Source: a virus. Taken from it: a DNA stretch of 40,754 nt. Position 1 is the first letter of the stretch. Each line of letters opens with the position of its first letter. The notes beneath the pieces are model-generated. The model was not told the origin of the DNA, did not search any database, and saw nothing but the letters and a program-made list of their open reading frames with translations. Location of the stretch: positions 1-40,754 of IMG/VR virus record IMGVR_UViG_3300009527_000009. One strand, written 5' to 3'. A program made the position numbers and the translations under genes. This document shows, piece by piece, positions 7,991 to 16,461 of this stretch.

Positions 7991-8971
7991 ATGGCATTCC
8001 CATCAGTCACTGACATCGTCGCCACGACGATTCAGAATCGTTCGCGAGCAATCGCGGACAACGTCACAAAGAACAACGCGCTGAGCATGAAGCTCAACCA
8101 GCGCGGCAACGTCAAGTCGTTCAGTGGCGGCAATACGATCATGCAAGAGCTGTCCTTTGCCCAGAACGGCAACGGCGGCTGGTACAGCGGCTACGACCTC
8201 CTGCCGGTCGCGGCGCAAGACGTCATCAGCGCAGCCGAGTACGCCATCAAGCAGCTGGCGTGCCCGGTCATCATGTCGGGCCTGGAGCAACTCCAGAATG
8301 CCGGGCGTGAGCAGATGATCGACCTGCTGGAGGGTCGGATCAACGTGGCCGAGGCCACGATGGCCAACCTGATGGCCGGCGGGCTGTACTCCGACGGCAC
8401 CGGCTCGGGCGGCAAGGAACTGACCGGCCTCAACGCCGCCGTTCCGACCAACCCGCTGATCGGCGTCTACGGTGGCATCGACCGCGCTACCTGGGCGTTC
8501 TGGCGCTCGCAGCTGTTCTCGTCGGCGGACCTGTCGGTTCCCGGCGTCATGACGGCGGCGAACATCCAAGAGGCGTGCAACGGCCTCTGGGCTGAGCTCG
8601 TCCGCGGCAGCGACCGTCCCGACCTGATCGTGTTCGACAATCAGTTCTGGATGATGTACCTGGCGTCCCTGCAAGCGCAGCAGCGCTTCACGGGCACGGA
8701 AACCGGCAAGCTCGGCTTCCCGACGCTGAAGTACATGGACGCTGACGTCGTCCTGGACGGCGGTATCGGTGGCTTCTGCCCGCCCAAGACCGGCTTCTTC
8801 CTCAACACCAAGTACATCTTCCTTCGCCCGCACTCGGCGCGTAACATGGTTCCGCTGTCGCCCAACCGGCGCTACGCGATCAACCAGGACGCCGAAGTTC
8901 AGATTCTGGGCTGGGCGGGTAACTTGACGGCATCGGGCAGCCAGTTCCAGGGCCGTCTGGTCTCGACGTAA
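7991..8971 (+). CDS. Major capsid protein
   Basis: A 326-residue protein directly after the scaffold gene, with a strong GGAG (7981-7984) six bases before the ATG. The codon choice is strikingly uniform and C/G-ending compared with neighbours, as expected of the most abundantly made protein. Segments such as MKLNQRGNVKSFSGGNTI and LQNAGREQMIDLLEGRINVAE match a capsid family seen in podophages, whose fold is expected to be HK97-like. An intrinsic terminator-like hairpin follows, which fits a dose step between capsid and downstream genes. Confidence 0.92.
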   Translation: MAFPSVTDIVATTIQNRSRAIADNVTKNNALSMKLNQRGNVKSFSGGNTIMQELSFAQNGNGGWYSGYDLLPVAAQDVISAAEYAIKQLACPVIMSGLEQLQNAGREQMIDLLEGRINVAEATMANLMAGGLYSDGTGSGGKELTGLNAAVPTNPLIGVYGGIDRATWAFWRSQLFSSADLSVPGVMTAANIQEACNGLWAELVRGSDRPDLIVFDNQFWMMYLASLQAQQRFTGTETGKLGFPTLKYMDADVVLDGGIGGFCPPKTGFFLNTKYIFLRPHSARNMVPLSPNRRYAINQDAEVQILGWAGNLTASGSQFQGRLVST

Positions 8972-8981
8972 CCTGTCTGGG

Positions 8982-9008
8982 GCCGGGGGGCAACTCCCGG
9001 CTCTTTTT
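8982..9008 (+). terminator. Intrinsic terminator after the capsid gene
   Basis: An 8-bp G/C-rich stem (8982-8989 with 8994-9001, one G-U pair) closes a GCAA tetraloop of the stable GNRA type and is followed by TCTTTTT. It lies between the capsid stop and the ribosome site of the next gene. No promoter is evident after it, so partial termination that lowers expression of downstream virion genes relative to capsid is likely. Confidence 0.8.
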
Positions 9009-9020
9009 GAGGAGAAGCGC

Positions 9021-9647
9021 ATGGCTGCATCAAACATGGCGGGTACACCAGCCGCCAATCCTACGCTCGGGGCAGCAGTCCTGATGTCCCCGTTCTCTGG
9101 CCCCAAGGGGTCGCCGTTCGACGCGAAGGTGTACCCGTCGAACATCTACCAGCCCAAGTTGTCCGACTTGGTTCCGAATCTGACCGACGTCTCCACGGGC
9201 GCGCTGAGCACCGGCATCGGCTACGGCCTCAATACCAAGGTGCCCGGCATTTCGCCCCCGTTGTTCTCCGCAGCCATCCCGGCGACGGTGGACAACTTCA
9301 CCGACGACTACCAACCCGGCGTATCATTGCCGAGCGTAGTGGCTGCTCCCGACGCCCGGTTGCTCGCTATCGGCGGCGGTCGCAGTACGGCCAATACGCT
9401 GACGGCCCCGACGACGCCCAATCCCTACGCTGTACAGCCGCTGCTTGGCTGGGGTAATGGAGGCAGTCGCGACGGTGGGGCAGGCCCGGCGTTCACTGGC
9501 TTCGGTACCAAGCTCGTTACGGCAGTCGCTCCCGTTGCTAACGGCGCGGCCATCGAAGCGGGTTGGACGAACCGTTCCGGCGTCCAGCTCGAAACGGGCA
9601 ACTCGCAATTCGGCTCATCCACGACGGCTTCCGCCGCCATCACCTAA
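9021..9647 (+). CDS. Probable minor head or decoration protein
   Basis: The product is 208 residues, with an excellent ribosome site (GAGGAG before ATG 9021). It is low-complexity, rich in Gly, Ala, Pro, Thr and Asn, without charge clusters or hydrophobic helices. I do not recognise a domain. Location straight after the capsid gene and composition suggest a virion surface or head-associated protein. Assignment is by position only. Confidence 0.6.
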   Translation: MAASNMAGTPAANPTLGAAVLMSPFSGPKGSPFDAKVYPSNIYQPKLSDLVPNLTDVSTGALSTGIGYGLNTKVPGISPPLFSAAIPATVDNFTDDYQPGVSLPSVVAAPDARLLAIGGGRSTANTLTAPTTPNPYAVQPLLGWGNGGSRDGGAGPAFTGFGTKLVTAVAPVANGAAIEAGWTNRSGVQLETGNSQFGSSTTASAAIT

Positions 9648-9657
9648 GAGGTACTGT

Positions 9658-10224
9658 ATGGAACTCGCCCCGACTGACTGGTCATCCGTTCCCGACGCCG
9701 TTCAAGAGACGGATGCGCGCTTCGCGATGGACAACAAGCTCCACGTCCGTTTCTACACGCGCCCGATGCTCCAAGGAACGCTGTCCAAGGAAGCGGGGCG
9801 ACCCATCTACGCTGACGTCGAGCACGTCAACATCCTGACCCCCGGCGACAAGCTCTCGATCATCGACCGCGTGGCCAGCGAGGACGACAAGCGTCGGTTT
9901 GCTGACCACTACGCCAAGTTCCGCGCCGGCAAGGGTGACGAGATCATCGGTACGCCGCTCCAGGCTGTACCCTGGATGACCCGGTCGAAGGTGGAGGAGT
10001 ACAAGTTCTTCGGTATCCATACCGTCGAGCAGCTGGCCAACGCCAACGACAACGTCGGCCAGAAATTCCCCGGCTTCCACGCCGACCGTACCAAGTCACT
10101 GGCTTTCCTGGAGGCGACATCCGGCACGAACACCCGTATCAAGGAGCTGGAGGAGCAGGTAGCCGCTCTGATGGCGACGAAGCCGAAGTTGGAAGTCGAA
10201 GTCCAGGCCGTCGCCAAGAAGTGA
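9658..10224 (+). CDS. Conserved head-region protein with C-terminal coiled coil
   Basis: A 188-residue protein starting at ATG 9658 after AGAGG. A longer reading to 9445 in the same frame overlaps the upstream gene and is not supported. The N-terminal region (DNKLHVRFYTRP, then GRPIYADVEHVNI and PGDK) matches a conserved hypothetical next to capsid genes in many podophages. The middle (VEEYKFFGIHTVEQLA) resembles a helix-hairpin-helix-like repeat, and the end (ELEEQVAALMATKPK) is a short coiled coil. Function unknown. It overlaps the next ORF at GTGA. Confidence 0.75.
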   Translation: MELAPTDWSSVPDAVQETDARFAMDNKLHVRFYTRPMLQGTLSKEAGRPIYADVEHVNILTPGDKLSIIDRVASEDDKRRFADHYAKFRAGKGDEIIGTPLQAVPWMTRSKVEEYKFFGIHTVEQLANANDNVGQKFPGFHADRTKSLAFLEATSGTNTRIKELEEQVAALMATKPKLEVEVQAVAKK

Positions 10225-10610
10225 ACAACGGAGCCGTTCTGAACGCGGCGGGTCGAGTCCTGATGGACTCGACCAACGCTGCGCCCGCGACTTACAACGC
10301 AGGATTGGCGTATTCCGCCACCGGCGCGATCAAGATAACTGGCTCCAACCCTGACCTGCATAACGCGGGATGGGCCGTTGGCGGCGTACCGCAGGCTTTG
10401 AAGGTCATTACGTCTGAGGTCGCGGTTCCCGTCCAATTCAACGCGGGTAAGGGGATGCAGTTTCAGGGCGCGATGATCGTCAACGAGACTCTCCCCATTG
10501 CCCGGTACGTATCAGGATGGCCGATGGCGGCGAATGGTACGGTCTGCGCGGCTATTACTGCTGCGGCTACCAACGCCTTCAGTAACGGTTTCGACACCGG
10601 ATTCGACTAA
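10221..10610 (+). CDS. Hypothetical structural protein
   Basis: A 129-residue ORF beginning with GTG in a GTGA overlap with the previous stop and ending in a TAATG overlap with the next start. Composition is Ala/Gly/Asn/Val-rich and predicted beta-rich, with no membrane segment. Tight coupling on both sides supports it as a real gene in the head-appendage operon. I recognise no domain; a virion surface protein is likely. Confidence 0.6.
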   Translation: MNNGAVLNAAGRVLMDSTNAAPATYNAGLAYSATGAIKITGSNPDLHNAGWAVGGVPQALKVITSEVAVPVQFNAGKGMQFQGAMIVNETLPIARYVSGWPMAANGTVCAAITAAATNAFSNGFDTGFD

Positions 10611-11155
10611 TGGCCATTAAGACGACAGCGCAACTGATCGCGGAGATAGCGGCGCTGTTTCCGGACAACAATACGGAGCTCATCACTCCCGCAGCCGTTC
10701 GCCTCTCCCTGGGGAATATCGTAGACAGTATGACTCCGTCATTCGGGGCGTTGCGCGGAGTAACTCCTGTAGTAGCGGCGCTAACTACTGTCCCCGTCCA
10801 GCTCAACATATTCGATACGGTTATCGTCAGTACCCCCGGTCAATTGGTCGCGAGCGCTGTTGCGGACAATATTATCACGGTAGTTGGTAACATCGTCCAG
10901 TTCAGCTTTACGATCAGCATGGCGGGGGCCAATAACTCAGACGTACAGGTAGAGTTGCGTCGTAACGGCGTTGCTACGGGATGGTTGGCTCTACAGACTA
11001 CTCTCGGCGCAGCTAATCGAGTTGTTATGACCTTGGCTGGCTATACCGTAGCTGGGTCTGGAGACATTTACACTCTGTGGGGTAGCGTATTGGCTGGGGC
11101 GGATAACGTCACCATGTCGGCCAGCGCTTTTATCATGCAACGCGTTCAGCAGTAG
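10610..11155 (+). CDS. Fibre- or appendage-like protein
   Basis: This 181-residue product begins with a module (TTAQLIAEIAALFPDNN, then ITPAAVRLSLGNIVDS) that is common at the start of phage fibre and appendage proteins. The remainder, about residues 45-181, is a Val/Ala/Thr-rich beta domain ending in a strand that could fold as a C1q/TNF-like jelly roll; that fold assignment is inference. It probably trimerises on the virion surface. It starts in TAATG with the preceding gene. Confidence 0.6.
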   Translation: MAIKTTAQLIAEIAALFPDNNTELITPAAVRLSLGNIVDSMTPSFGALRGVTPVVAALTTVPVQLNIFDTVIVSTPGQLVASAVADNIITVVGNIVQFSFTISMAGANNSDVQVELRRNGVATGWLALQTTLGAANRVVMTLAGYTVAGSGDIYTLWGSVLAGADNVTMSASAFIMQRVQQ

Positions 11156-11163
11156 GAGCAAGT

Positions 11164-11907
11164 ATGCCCGCAGCCCCAGGCGCTACCCTGCTTGAAGTCG
11201 TCAATACCGTAGCCAAATCGGTAGGTCACCCCTCGACTACTTCTGTACCCGGCTCTCAGGACGAGGCTATCCTGCGACTGGGCTTCTACGCCAATCTCGC
11301 GTGCACCGAGCTTCTATACATGTGCAATTGGCAAGAACTCAGTCAATCGGTTGAGTTGCTGATCTCCGGTACTCCGCTGGAGCGGGAGAAGGCATTTAAT
11401 CTGCCCGTAGACTTCGGAGCAATGACGGACGATACACAGTGGAACCGCTCGACCCAGCTCCCCGCTATCGGCCCCATCAACGCTCAGGATTGGCAGTGGC
11501 TTGTCGTACGTGACGCGATGGTCACGACCCGCTTCATGTGGCGTATCCGCGGCAATCTGCTCTGGGTCAAGTCTCCCCCGGTAGACCCTCAGCCCCTGTC
11601 GTTTGAGTACCTATCCAAGTACTGGGCGCGGGATGGGAATACTGACGCTGGTATGGACGCGATGGTGGCCAATAATGACTACCACGTCTACCCGCCTCAG
11701 TTGGTCGTCCTCTATACTCGTGTGAAGTGGTTCGAGAATGAGGGCTACGACGCTTCTGCGGCAATGGTAGACTTCCAGAAAGCGTTTAACTGGTACTCCG
11801 GTATTGATAAAGGCGCCACCGCCTTGTCGCTGGTACCGGGCGTAGGCTACCCGTACATCAACGCGATTCGTAACATCCCTGATACTGGCTATGGCTCTGC
11901 GTACTAG
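11164..11907 (+). CDS. Head-tail adaptor / tail tubular A-like protein
   Basis: The protein has 247 residues with a clear AGGAG before ATG 11164. The N-terminal helices (LLEVVNTVAKSVG) and later LFYANLACTELL-like helical pattern followed by a beta-rich centre fit podophage adaptors such as T7 gp11 or P22 gp4, which ring the portal and connect it to the tail nozzle. The following gene is nozzle-like, giving the usual adaptor-nozzle order. The C-terminus overlaps that gene by 17 bases. Confidence 0.75.
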   Translation: MPAAPGATLLEVVNTVAKSVGHPSTTSVPGSQDEAILRLGFYANLACTELLYMCNWQELSQSVELLISGTPLEREKAFNLPVDFGAMTDDTQWNRSTQLPAIGPINAQDWQWLVVRDAMVTTRFMWRIRGNLLWVKSPPVDPQPLSFEYLSKYWARDGNTDAGMDAMVANNDYHVYPPQLVVLYTRVKWFENEGYDASAAMVDFQKAFNWYSGIDKGATALSLVPGVGYPYINAIRNIPDTGYGSAY

Positions 11908-13546
11908 CGCCGTCCGCAAAGCAGTACAGCAACAGACCCGATTCGCTATGCCTATCGGCGGGCTGAACTACGTCAACGATACCATGTCCTTCCCCGACAC
12001 GGATGCCTACGTGTTGGATAACGCCATTCCTCGCACGTTCGGCCTGGAGATTCGTAAAGGTTGGCGGTATTGGGTTCCTGAGGTCAGCAAGTTCTCCGGG
12101 GCTGTCCGCTCTATCCTCGTCCACAACGACGAGATTGATATCTACTCGGCTCTTTTCGCGTCCCCTGCGAGCGACGGTAACATATACGACATCACGACTC
12201 AGGGCGCGATCCCCGTTCTGGGCCTTACGCCCTCCACTCCCTCGGACGTACCTGGGGAGTGGTATTCGTGCAACTTCACGAATGAGGCCGGAAACGTAAT
12301 GTGCGTAGTCAGCGCTGGCGCGGGCTACTACACGTACAGCGTAGACGATCTGGGGGTGAAGACTTGGTCGGAGAAGGTCATCGGCGCAGGGGCAGGATTC
12401 ATTCAATTTCCCCCCGGCGATACAACGACCACTAAGGACTTCTGCTTCATATGGGTGTGGAAGAACCGCATCTGGTTCCTGAAGAAGAATTCCTCAGTGG
12501 CCTACTACTTGCCCCTTCTCTCCTTGACGGGGCTGGTCACCGCCTTCGACTTTGGTCAGCAGCTTTCTCGCGGTGGAGCGCTGGCGTTCGGCGCTAACTG
12601 GACGTACGATGCTGGCAACGGTATCGACGACAGCTTTGTCGTAGTCTCAGAGCAGGGCGAAGTGCTGATTTACCAGGGTACTGACCCGGATCAGGCTGCG
12701 GAGTTCCAGATCAAGGGTCGGTGGTACATGGGTCGTCCCCCGTATGGTCGCCGGGGCTTCTGTGAGAATGGGGGTGATCTATTCTTCCTGAGTGAATACG
12801 GTCTGGTACGCGCCAGCGACCTCGTATCAGGCCGTTTGAATACCACCGACATGACGGGCGGGCCGGGATTCAAGATTAACCCCATGCTCTCCACTCGGGT
12901 GTCCCAGTTCAATAACAATTTGTACTGGTCCCTGACGCCGTACCCCACTGAGGAGATTATCGTCATGGGTACGCCGATCCTCACCGAAATTGAGGATTTG
13001 CGGATTCATTTGGTTATGAACGTCATCAATAGCGCTTGGTGCACCATAAGTCAATTCCCCATCCTGAGCGCGAAGCTCTGGCGTGGAAAGTTCATTTTTG
13101 GCTCTGAACTCGGGGAAGTGGCTCAGGGCTTTGTCGGAGCGGCTGACGGAGTATCTGCCGACGGTACGCTGGCGGGCGATCCCGTAACCGCTCGCTTCCA
13201 GACTGGCTTCAACGCTTACAACGCTCCCAATTTCAACAAGCGGATGCTGCGTATTAAGCTGTACGGCTTGGCCGCGTCCGACCCCACATACTTCGCCCGA
13301 TTCAGGTCCGAGTACGATCTGAGCTCGTTCATTACCGCCCCCTCCCCGACTGGGGCTGAGACCTCGTTGTGGGATATTGCTATCTGGGATCAGAATCTCT
13401 GGGGCTCAGGCGGCGGATCGTTCCGTCAGTGGTTCGGGGCGTTGGGTTGGGGTAAGAAGCTCTCGTTGCAGATGGCGGTACGCGGATCCAGCCGTACCAC
13501 GCTGACTGACTACGAGTCCCTGTTCGAAACCGGAATTGGGCTATGA
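11891..13546 (+). CDS. Tail nozzle / P22 gp10-like DNA-stabilisation protein
   Basis: A 551-residue beta-rich protein whose N-terminus (FPDTDAYVLDNAIPRTFGLE, then RKGWRYW) is the hallmark of the podophage nozzle family that includes P22 gp10. Repeated strands with aromatic and Asp/Gly-rich turns suggest a beta-propeller. These proteins plug the DNA channel below the adaptor and mount spikes or fibres. The start lies inside the 3' end of the adaptor gene, and the stop overlaps the next start as ATGA. Confidence 0.82.
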   Translation: MALRTSAVRKAVQQQTRFAMPIGGLNYVNDTMSFPDTDAYVLDNAIPRTFGLEIRKGWRYWVPEVSKFSGAVRSILVHNDEIDIYSALFASPASDGNIYDITTQGAIPVLGLTPSTPSDVPGEWYSCNFTNEAGNVMCVVSAGAGYYTYSVDDLGVKTWSEKVIGAGAGFIQFPPGDTTTTKDFCFIWVWKNRIWFLKKNSSVAYYLPLLSLTGLVTAFDFGQQLSRGGALAFGANWTYDAGNGIDDSFVVVSEQGEVLIYQGTDPDQAAEFQIKGRWYMGRPPYGRRGFCENGGDLFFLSEYGLVRASDLVSGRLNTTDMTGGPGFKINPMLSTRVSQFNNNLYWSLTPYPTEEIIVMGTPILTEIEDLRIHLVMNVINSAWCTISQFPILSAKLWRGKFIFGSELGEVAQGFVGAADGVSADGTLAGDPVTARFQTGFNAYNAPNFNKRMLRIKLYGLAASDPTYFARFRSEYDLSSFITAPSPTGAETSLWDIAIWDQNLWGSGGGSFRQWFGALGWGKKLSLQMAVRGSSRTTLTDYESLFETGIGL

Positions 13547-13962
13547 ACGAGCTGATCGCATTCGCCCGTTCTAAAGTGCTCGCTCTGGAAGAGCAGATCA
13601 AGACGCTGCCCCCCATTGAGTTGCCCGTACAGCACTATTTCGGTCATAAGTCGTACGTGCGTCAGTTATTCCTCCCGAAGTACTGCGTATTGACGGGGAA
13701 GATTCACAAGTTCGATCAAGTCAATATTTTGCTCGCGGGCGAGTTGTCCGTCCTGACCGAGCAAGGCGTGATTCGCATCAAAGCTCCGTACGTGTTTGAG
13801 TCCAAGGCTGGGGCCAAGCGTGCCGGGTTTGCTCATGAGGACTCAGTCTGGTTGACCGTTCACGGCACCGATAAGATCAACGTGAATGAGATAGAGGACG
13901 AGGTCATTTCAAAGTCATTTGAGGAATTCGACAAGGAGGCGCTATGTCTTGGGGAGCGGTAG
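13543..13962 (+). CDS. Cupin-like phage protein
   Basis: A 139-residue protein. After a short N-terminal helix, residues about 25-115 form a single cupin-like barrel: HYFGHKSYVRQLFLPK, GKIHKFDQVNILLAGELSV, IKAPYVFESKAGAKR and HEDSVWLTVH follow the usual strand pattern. The family is known in phage tail regions, of unknown function. It is coupled to the nozzle gene by ATGA and overlaps the next start by 19 bases. Confidence 0.7.
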   Translation: MNELIAFARSKVLALEEQIKTLPPIELPVQHYFGHKSYVRQLFLPKYCVLTGKIHKFDQVNILLAGELSVLTEQGVIRIKAPYVFESKAGAKRAGFAHEDSVWLTVHGTDKINVNEIEDEVISKSFEEFDKEALCLGER

Positions 13963-14738
13963 CAGGGGCAGGAGTCAGCCTTATTGGCGGCTTCCTCAAC
14001 AAGCAGTCGGGCGACAAAGCTGCGGATACGTCGCAGAGGATGTCTGAGGAAGATCGCAAGTTCGCCCGCGAGCAGCGGGCGTATTCGCTGCTCGCCAACT
14101 CCGCGAATCAGAACAGCGATTACGGCAGTTCCAGCTGGGAGGTTGATCCCGAAACGGGCAGGCGTACCCAGACGGTGTCGATGAACCCGGCTGAGAAGGC
14201 TCGGCTGGAGGACTTCCGCCAGATCGCCGCGAATCGCATGCGAGCCGCCGGCAACATCCAGTTCGCCCAAGGCCCGATGAATTATCAGAATATGGGCCTG
14301 GGCCATCTCGCTAACGCTGCGGGGATGACCGACGGCACCGGCGACTCGGGTCAGCGTGGGCCGATGCCCACTGGTACGATGGGGCGCTACGCGAAGCAGG
14401 CTGGTTCGGGCGGCGGCATGATGATGCGTCCCCCGATGGGTGGTGGTGGTGGTATGCCCCAAGGCCCGATGGGCCCACCTCAGGGAGGCGGCGGTATGCC
14501 CCCACCCCAGGGCGGAGGTCAGGCTCCGATGACGCCGCGCTACCCGTCGCAGCAGACTCCTGCTCCCGTCACGCCGACGCCTGCTCCGGCTCCTGCTGCC
14601 CCCGCTCCGGCACCTGCGTCAGCTCCGGCTCCCGCGCAAGACCCGGCTCAAGCCTCGCAAATGGCGCAGCTCCTTCGTTGGCAAGCCGAGCAACAGCGGA
14701 TTGCTGACGATCAACAACGCATTCACCAGCAGGCCTAA
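13944..14738 (+). CDS. Internal virion / pilot-like protein with Pro-rich tail
   Basis: The product is 264 residues with AAGGAGG before ATG 13944. Residues 3-19 are a small hydrophobic Gly/Ala segment typical of ejected pilot proteins. Residues 25-115 are helical and charged (MSEEDRKFAREQRAYSLLAN). The C-terminal half is low-complexity: Gly/Met/Pro-rich, then an alternating Pro-Ala tract. In podophages a protein of this type precedes larger ejection proteins. Role in DNA ejection is inferred from order and composition. Confidence 0.65.
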   Translation: MSWGAVAGAGVSLIGGFLNKQSGDKAADTSQRMSEEDRKFAREQRAYSLLANSANQNSDYGSSSWEVDPETGRRTQTVSMNPAEKARLEDFRQIAANRMRAAGNIQFAQGPMNYQNMGLGHLANAAGMTDGTGDSGQRGPMPTGTMGRYAKQAGSGGGMMMRPPMGGGGGMPQGPMGPPQGGGGMPPPQGGGQAPMTPRYPSQQTPAPVTPTPAPAPAAPAPAPASAPAPAQDPAQASQMAQLLRWQAEQQRIADDQQRIHQQA

Positions 14739-14740
14739 CT

Positions 14741-16459
14741 ATGGCACTCGGAATGGCCGGATCAATGGGGGGCGGCGCCCTCGGACAGCGTCAACCGTCC
14801 CGTGTGGGAGTGACGGGCGGGGGCATGCAACCCCAGGCTCAGGGCCAGGCTGGCTCCTTGGGCATGGGGGCAGGTCTCGGCGGGGCGCAGCCCCCTCAAC
14901 AGAGCGGTCAGCAAATGGCTATGGGTTCTGCACAAAGCTCATTCTGGGGTGGGCCCAACGCTGCTACTCGGGGTATGACGAACGATCAGATCAACCAGTA
15001 TGGGCCGGGTGGTACGGATTACGGCCAGAATCTGGACGCCTACAACAAGTTCTCTCAAGAGCGAGTTGCCTTGCGGCCTCAAGGCTGGCATCCCGGCATG
15101 CCTGACCCAGCCCAAGATCGTAACGTCGCGTCGGCCAGCTACAATCCAGCAGCTGAAGCTGGCGGCCCGAGCGGTGAGGATGCGGCCTGGAGGCACGGCG
15201 GTAACCATATGACTCCGCAGCCCCAGATGGAGCAGAATCAAGACATGCAGATTGGTAATAAGATGGCCAGGTACGATCCCAACGAGGTCATGGGTCAGTC
15301 GACCAATCCGCAAGGTATGCAGCAGGCCCAGCAAGGTTGGGGTAACTTTCAGGGCGGAATGGGTCAGCAGGTGGATGGTAATGATATGGGCATGTCCATG
15401 GGCTCCCGTATGGCGCCTCAGGGCCAACAGGGAATGGCTGAAGGTGGGGTGAACCCCAGCCTTCAGGCTTACGGTAGAAACGTGCAGCAACGTGAAGGTA
15501 TGGCGTCTCAGGGCCCCCAAGGTATGGGTCAGGCTGGCGGTATGGGCGGTATGATGGGCTCGCAGCAAGGCCCTGCTGGTCAGCCTCAGTACCAAGGCGG
15601 GCCTAACTTCCAGGGCGGTACGCCCCGTGGGGGTCAAGGCGACCTAGCCCAAGGCGGTATCAACATGGGTCAGGGCGGGGGTATTCAGAGCGGGATGCAA
15701 GGCGGTAACTACTACAACGACCAAGCTCGCCAAGCCTACCACGACCAGGCTACGCGCCAGCTCGACCCGCAGTGGAAGCAGAATGAGTCGAACATGGAGG
15801 CGAAGCTCACAAATATGGGCTTGTCTCGCGGTAGCGCTGCTTGGGACCGCGAAGCTCAGAACATGAGCCGTTCTCGCAACGACGCCTACGACATGGCGGG
15901 TCGTCAAGCCATCCTTACGGGCGGTCAGGAAGGCCAGCGCATGCAAGGTATGGACATCGGCGCGGGCAACTTCAATAACCAAGCCCAGCAGCAGGGATGG
16001 AACCAGCGCTACGGACAGGCCCAGCTCAATCAGGGCCGGTACGGTATGGATCAGCAGAATAATACGCAGCGCTACGGGATGGACCTGAACTACGACAATG
16101 CCCAGACCGGCTATGCGCTTCAGGGTCGGCAAATCGGCAACCAGGAGCAAGCGCAGGATTGGCGTATCGCCCAGGAAATGCAGCGTTTCCCCTATGAGCT
16201 ACAGAACCTGGCCATAGGGGGCTACACTCCCAGTTCTCCGACGTTCAGTAGCTATAGCCCTCAGTCTCAGGGTGGGGCGGGTAGCCAGTCTGACTATGCG
16301 GCTCAGATCAACTCGGGGAATAGCCGAAGTAATGCGGCTATTAACTCCATGGGCGGCGACATTCTGAATCTGGGTCAGCGTTACTTCCAAGGAGGCGGTG
16401 GGGGCTACGGTGGCGGCGGAATCGGCAGCTACGATGCTAACGGAATCTGGCAGGGGTAA
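14741..16459 (+). CDS. Gly/Gln/Met-rich internal virion protein
   Basis: A 572-residue protein of strong compositional bias (Gly, Gln, Met, Asn), with hardly any hydrophobic core in residues 1-320. Residues about 330-480 are a helical module (QLDPQWKQNESNMEAKLTNM, then a LSRGSAAWDREAQNMSR stretch) that I recognise from internal or ejection proteins of many podophages. A Tyr/Gly-rich tail follows. It starts two bases after the preceding stop. It is probably packed in the head or tail and ejected with DNA. Confidence 0.7.
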   Translation: MALGMAGSMGGGALGQRQPSRVGVTGGGMQPQAQGQAGSLGMGAGLGGAQPPQQSGQQMAMGSAQSSFWGGPNAATRGMTNDQINQYGPGGTDYGQNLDAYNKFSQERVALRPQGWHPGMPDPAQDRNVASASYNPAAEAGGPSGEDAAWRHGGNHMTPQPQMEQNQDMQIGNKMARYDPNEVMGQSTNPQGMQQAQQGWGNFQGGMGQQVDGNDMGMSMGSRMAPQGQQGMAEGGVNPSLQAYGRNVQQREGMASQGPQGMGQAGGMGGMMGSQQGPAGQPQYQGGPNFQGGTPRGGQGDLAQGGINMGQGGGIQSGMQGGNYYNDQARQAYHDQATRQLDPQWKQNESNMEAKLTNMGLSRGSAAWDREAQNMSRSRNDAYDMAGRQAILTGGQEGQRMQGMDIGAGNFNNQAQQQGWNQRYGQAQLNQGRYGMDQQNNTQRYGMDLNYDNAQTGYALQGRQIGNQEQAQDWRIAQEMQRFPYELQNLAIGGYTPSSPTFSSYSPQSQGGAGSQSDYAAQINSGNSRSNAAINSMGGDILNLGQRYFQGGGGGYGGGGIGSYDANGIWQG

Positions 16460-16461
16460 CT

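Noticed and set aside
8003-9145. 380-codon open frame on the minus strand opposite the capsid gene
   Set aside because: The capsid gene's regular C/G-ending codons leave the opposite frame open; the product is Arg/Ala/Val-rich with no domain, and it crosses a plus-strand terminator and gene boundary.
9445-9657. N-terminal extension of the 9658-10224 gene
   Set aside because: It overlaps the preceding gene by about 200 bases and lacks a ribosome site, while ATG 9658 has AGAGG upstream.
14939-16150. Long minus-strand frames opposite the Gly/Gln-rich virion gene
   Set aside because: Low-complexity coding on the plus strand produces long His/Thr/Leu-rich antisense frames; no start signals and no recognisable protein.
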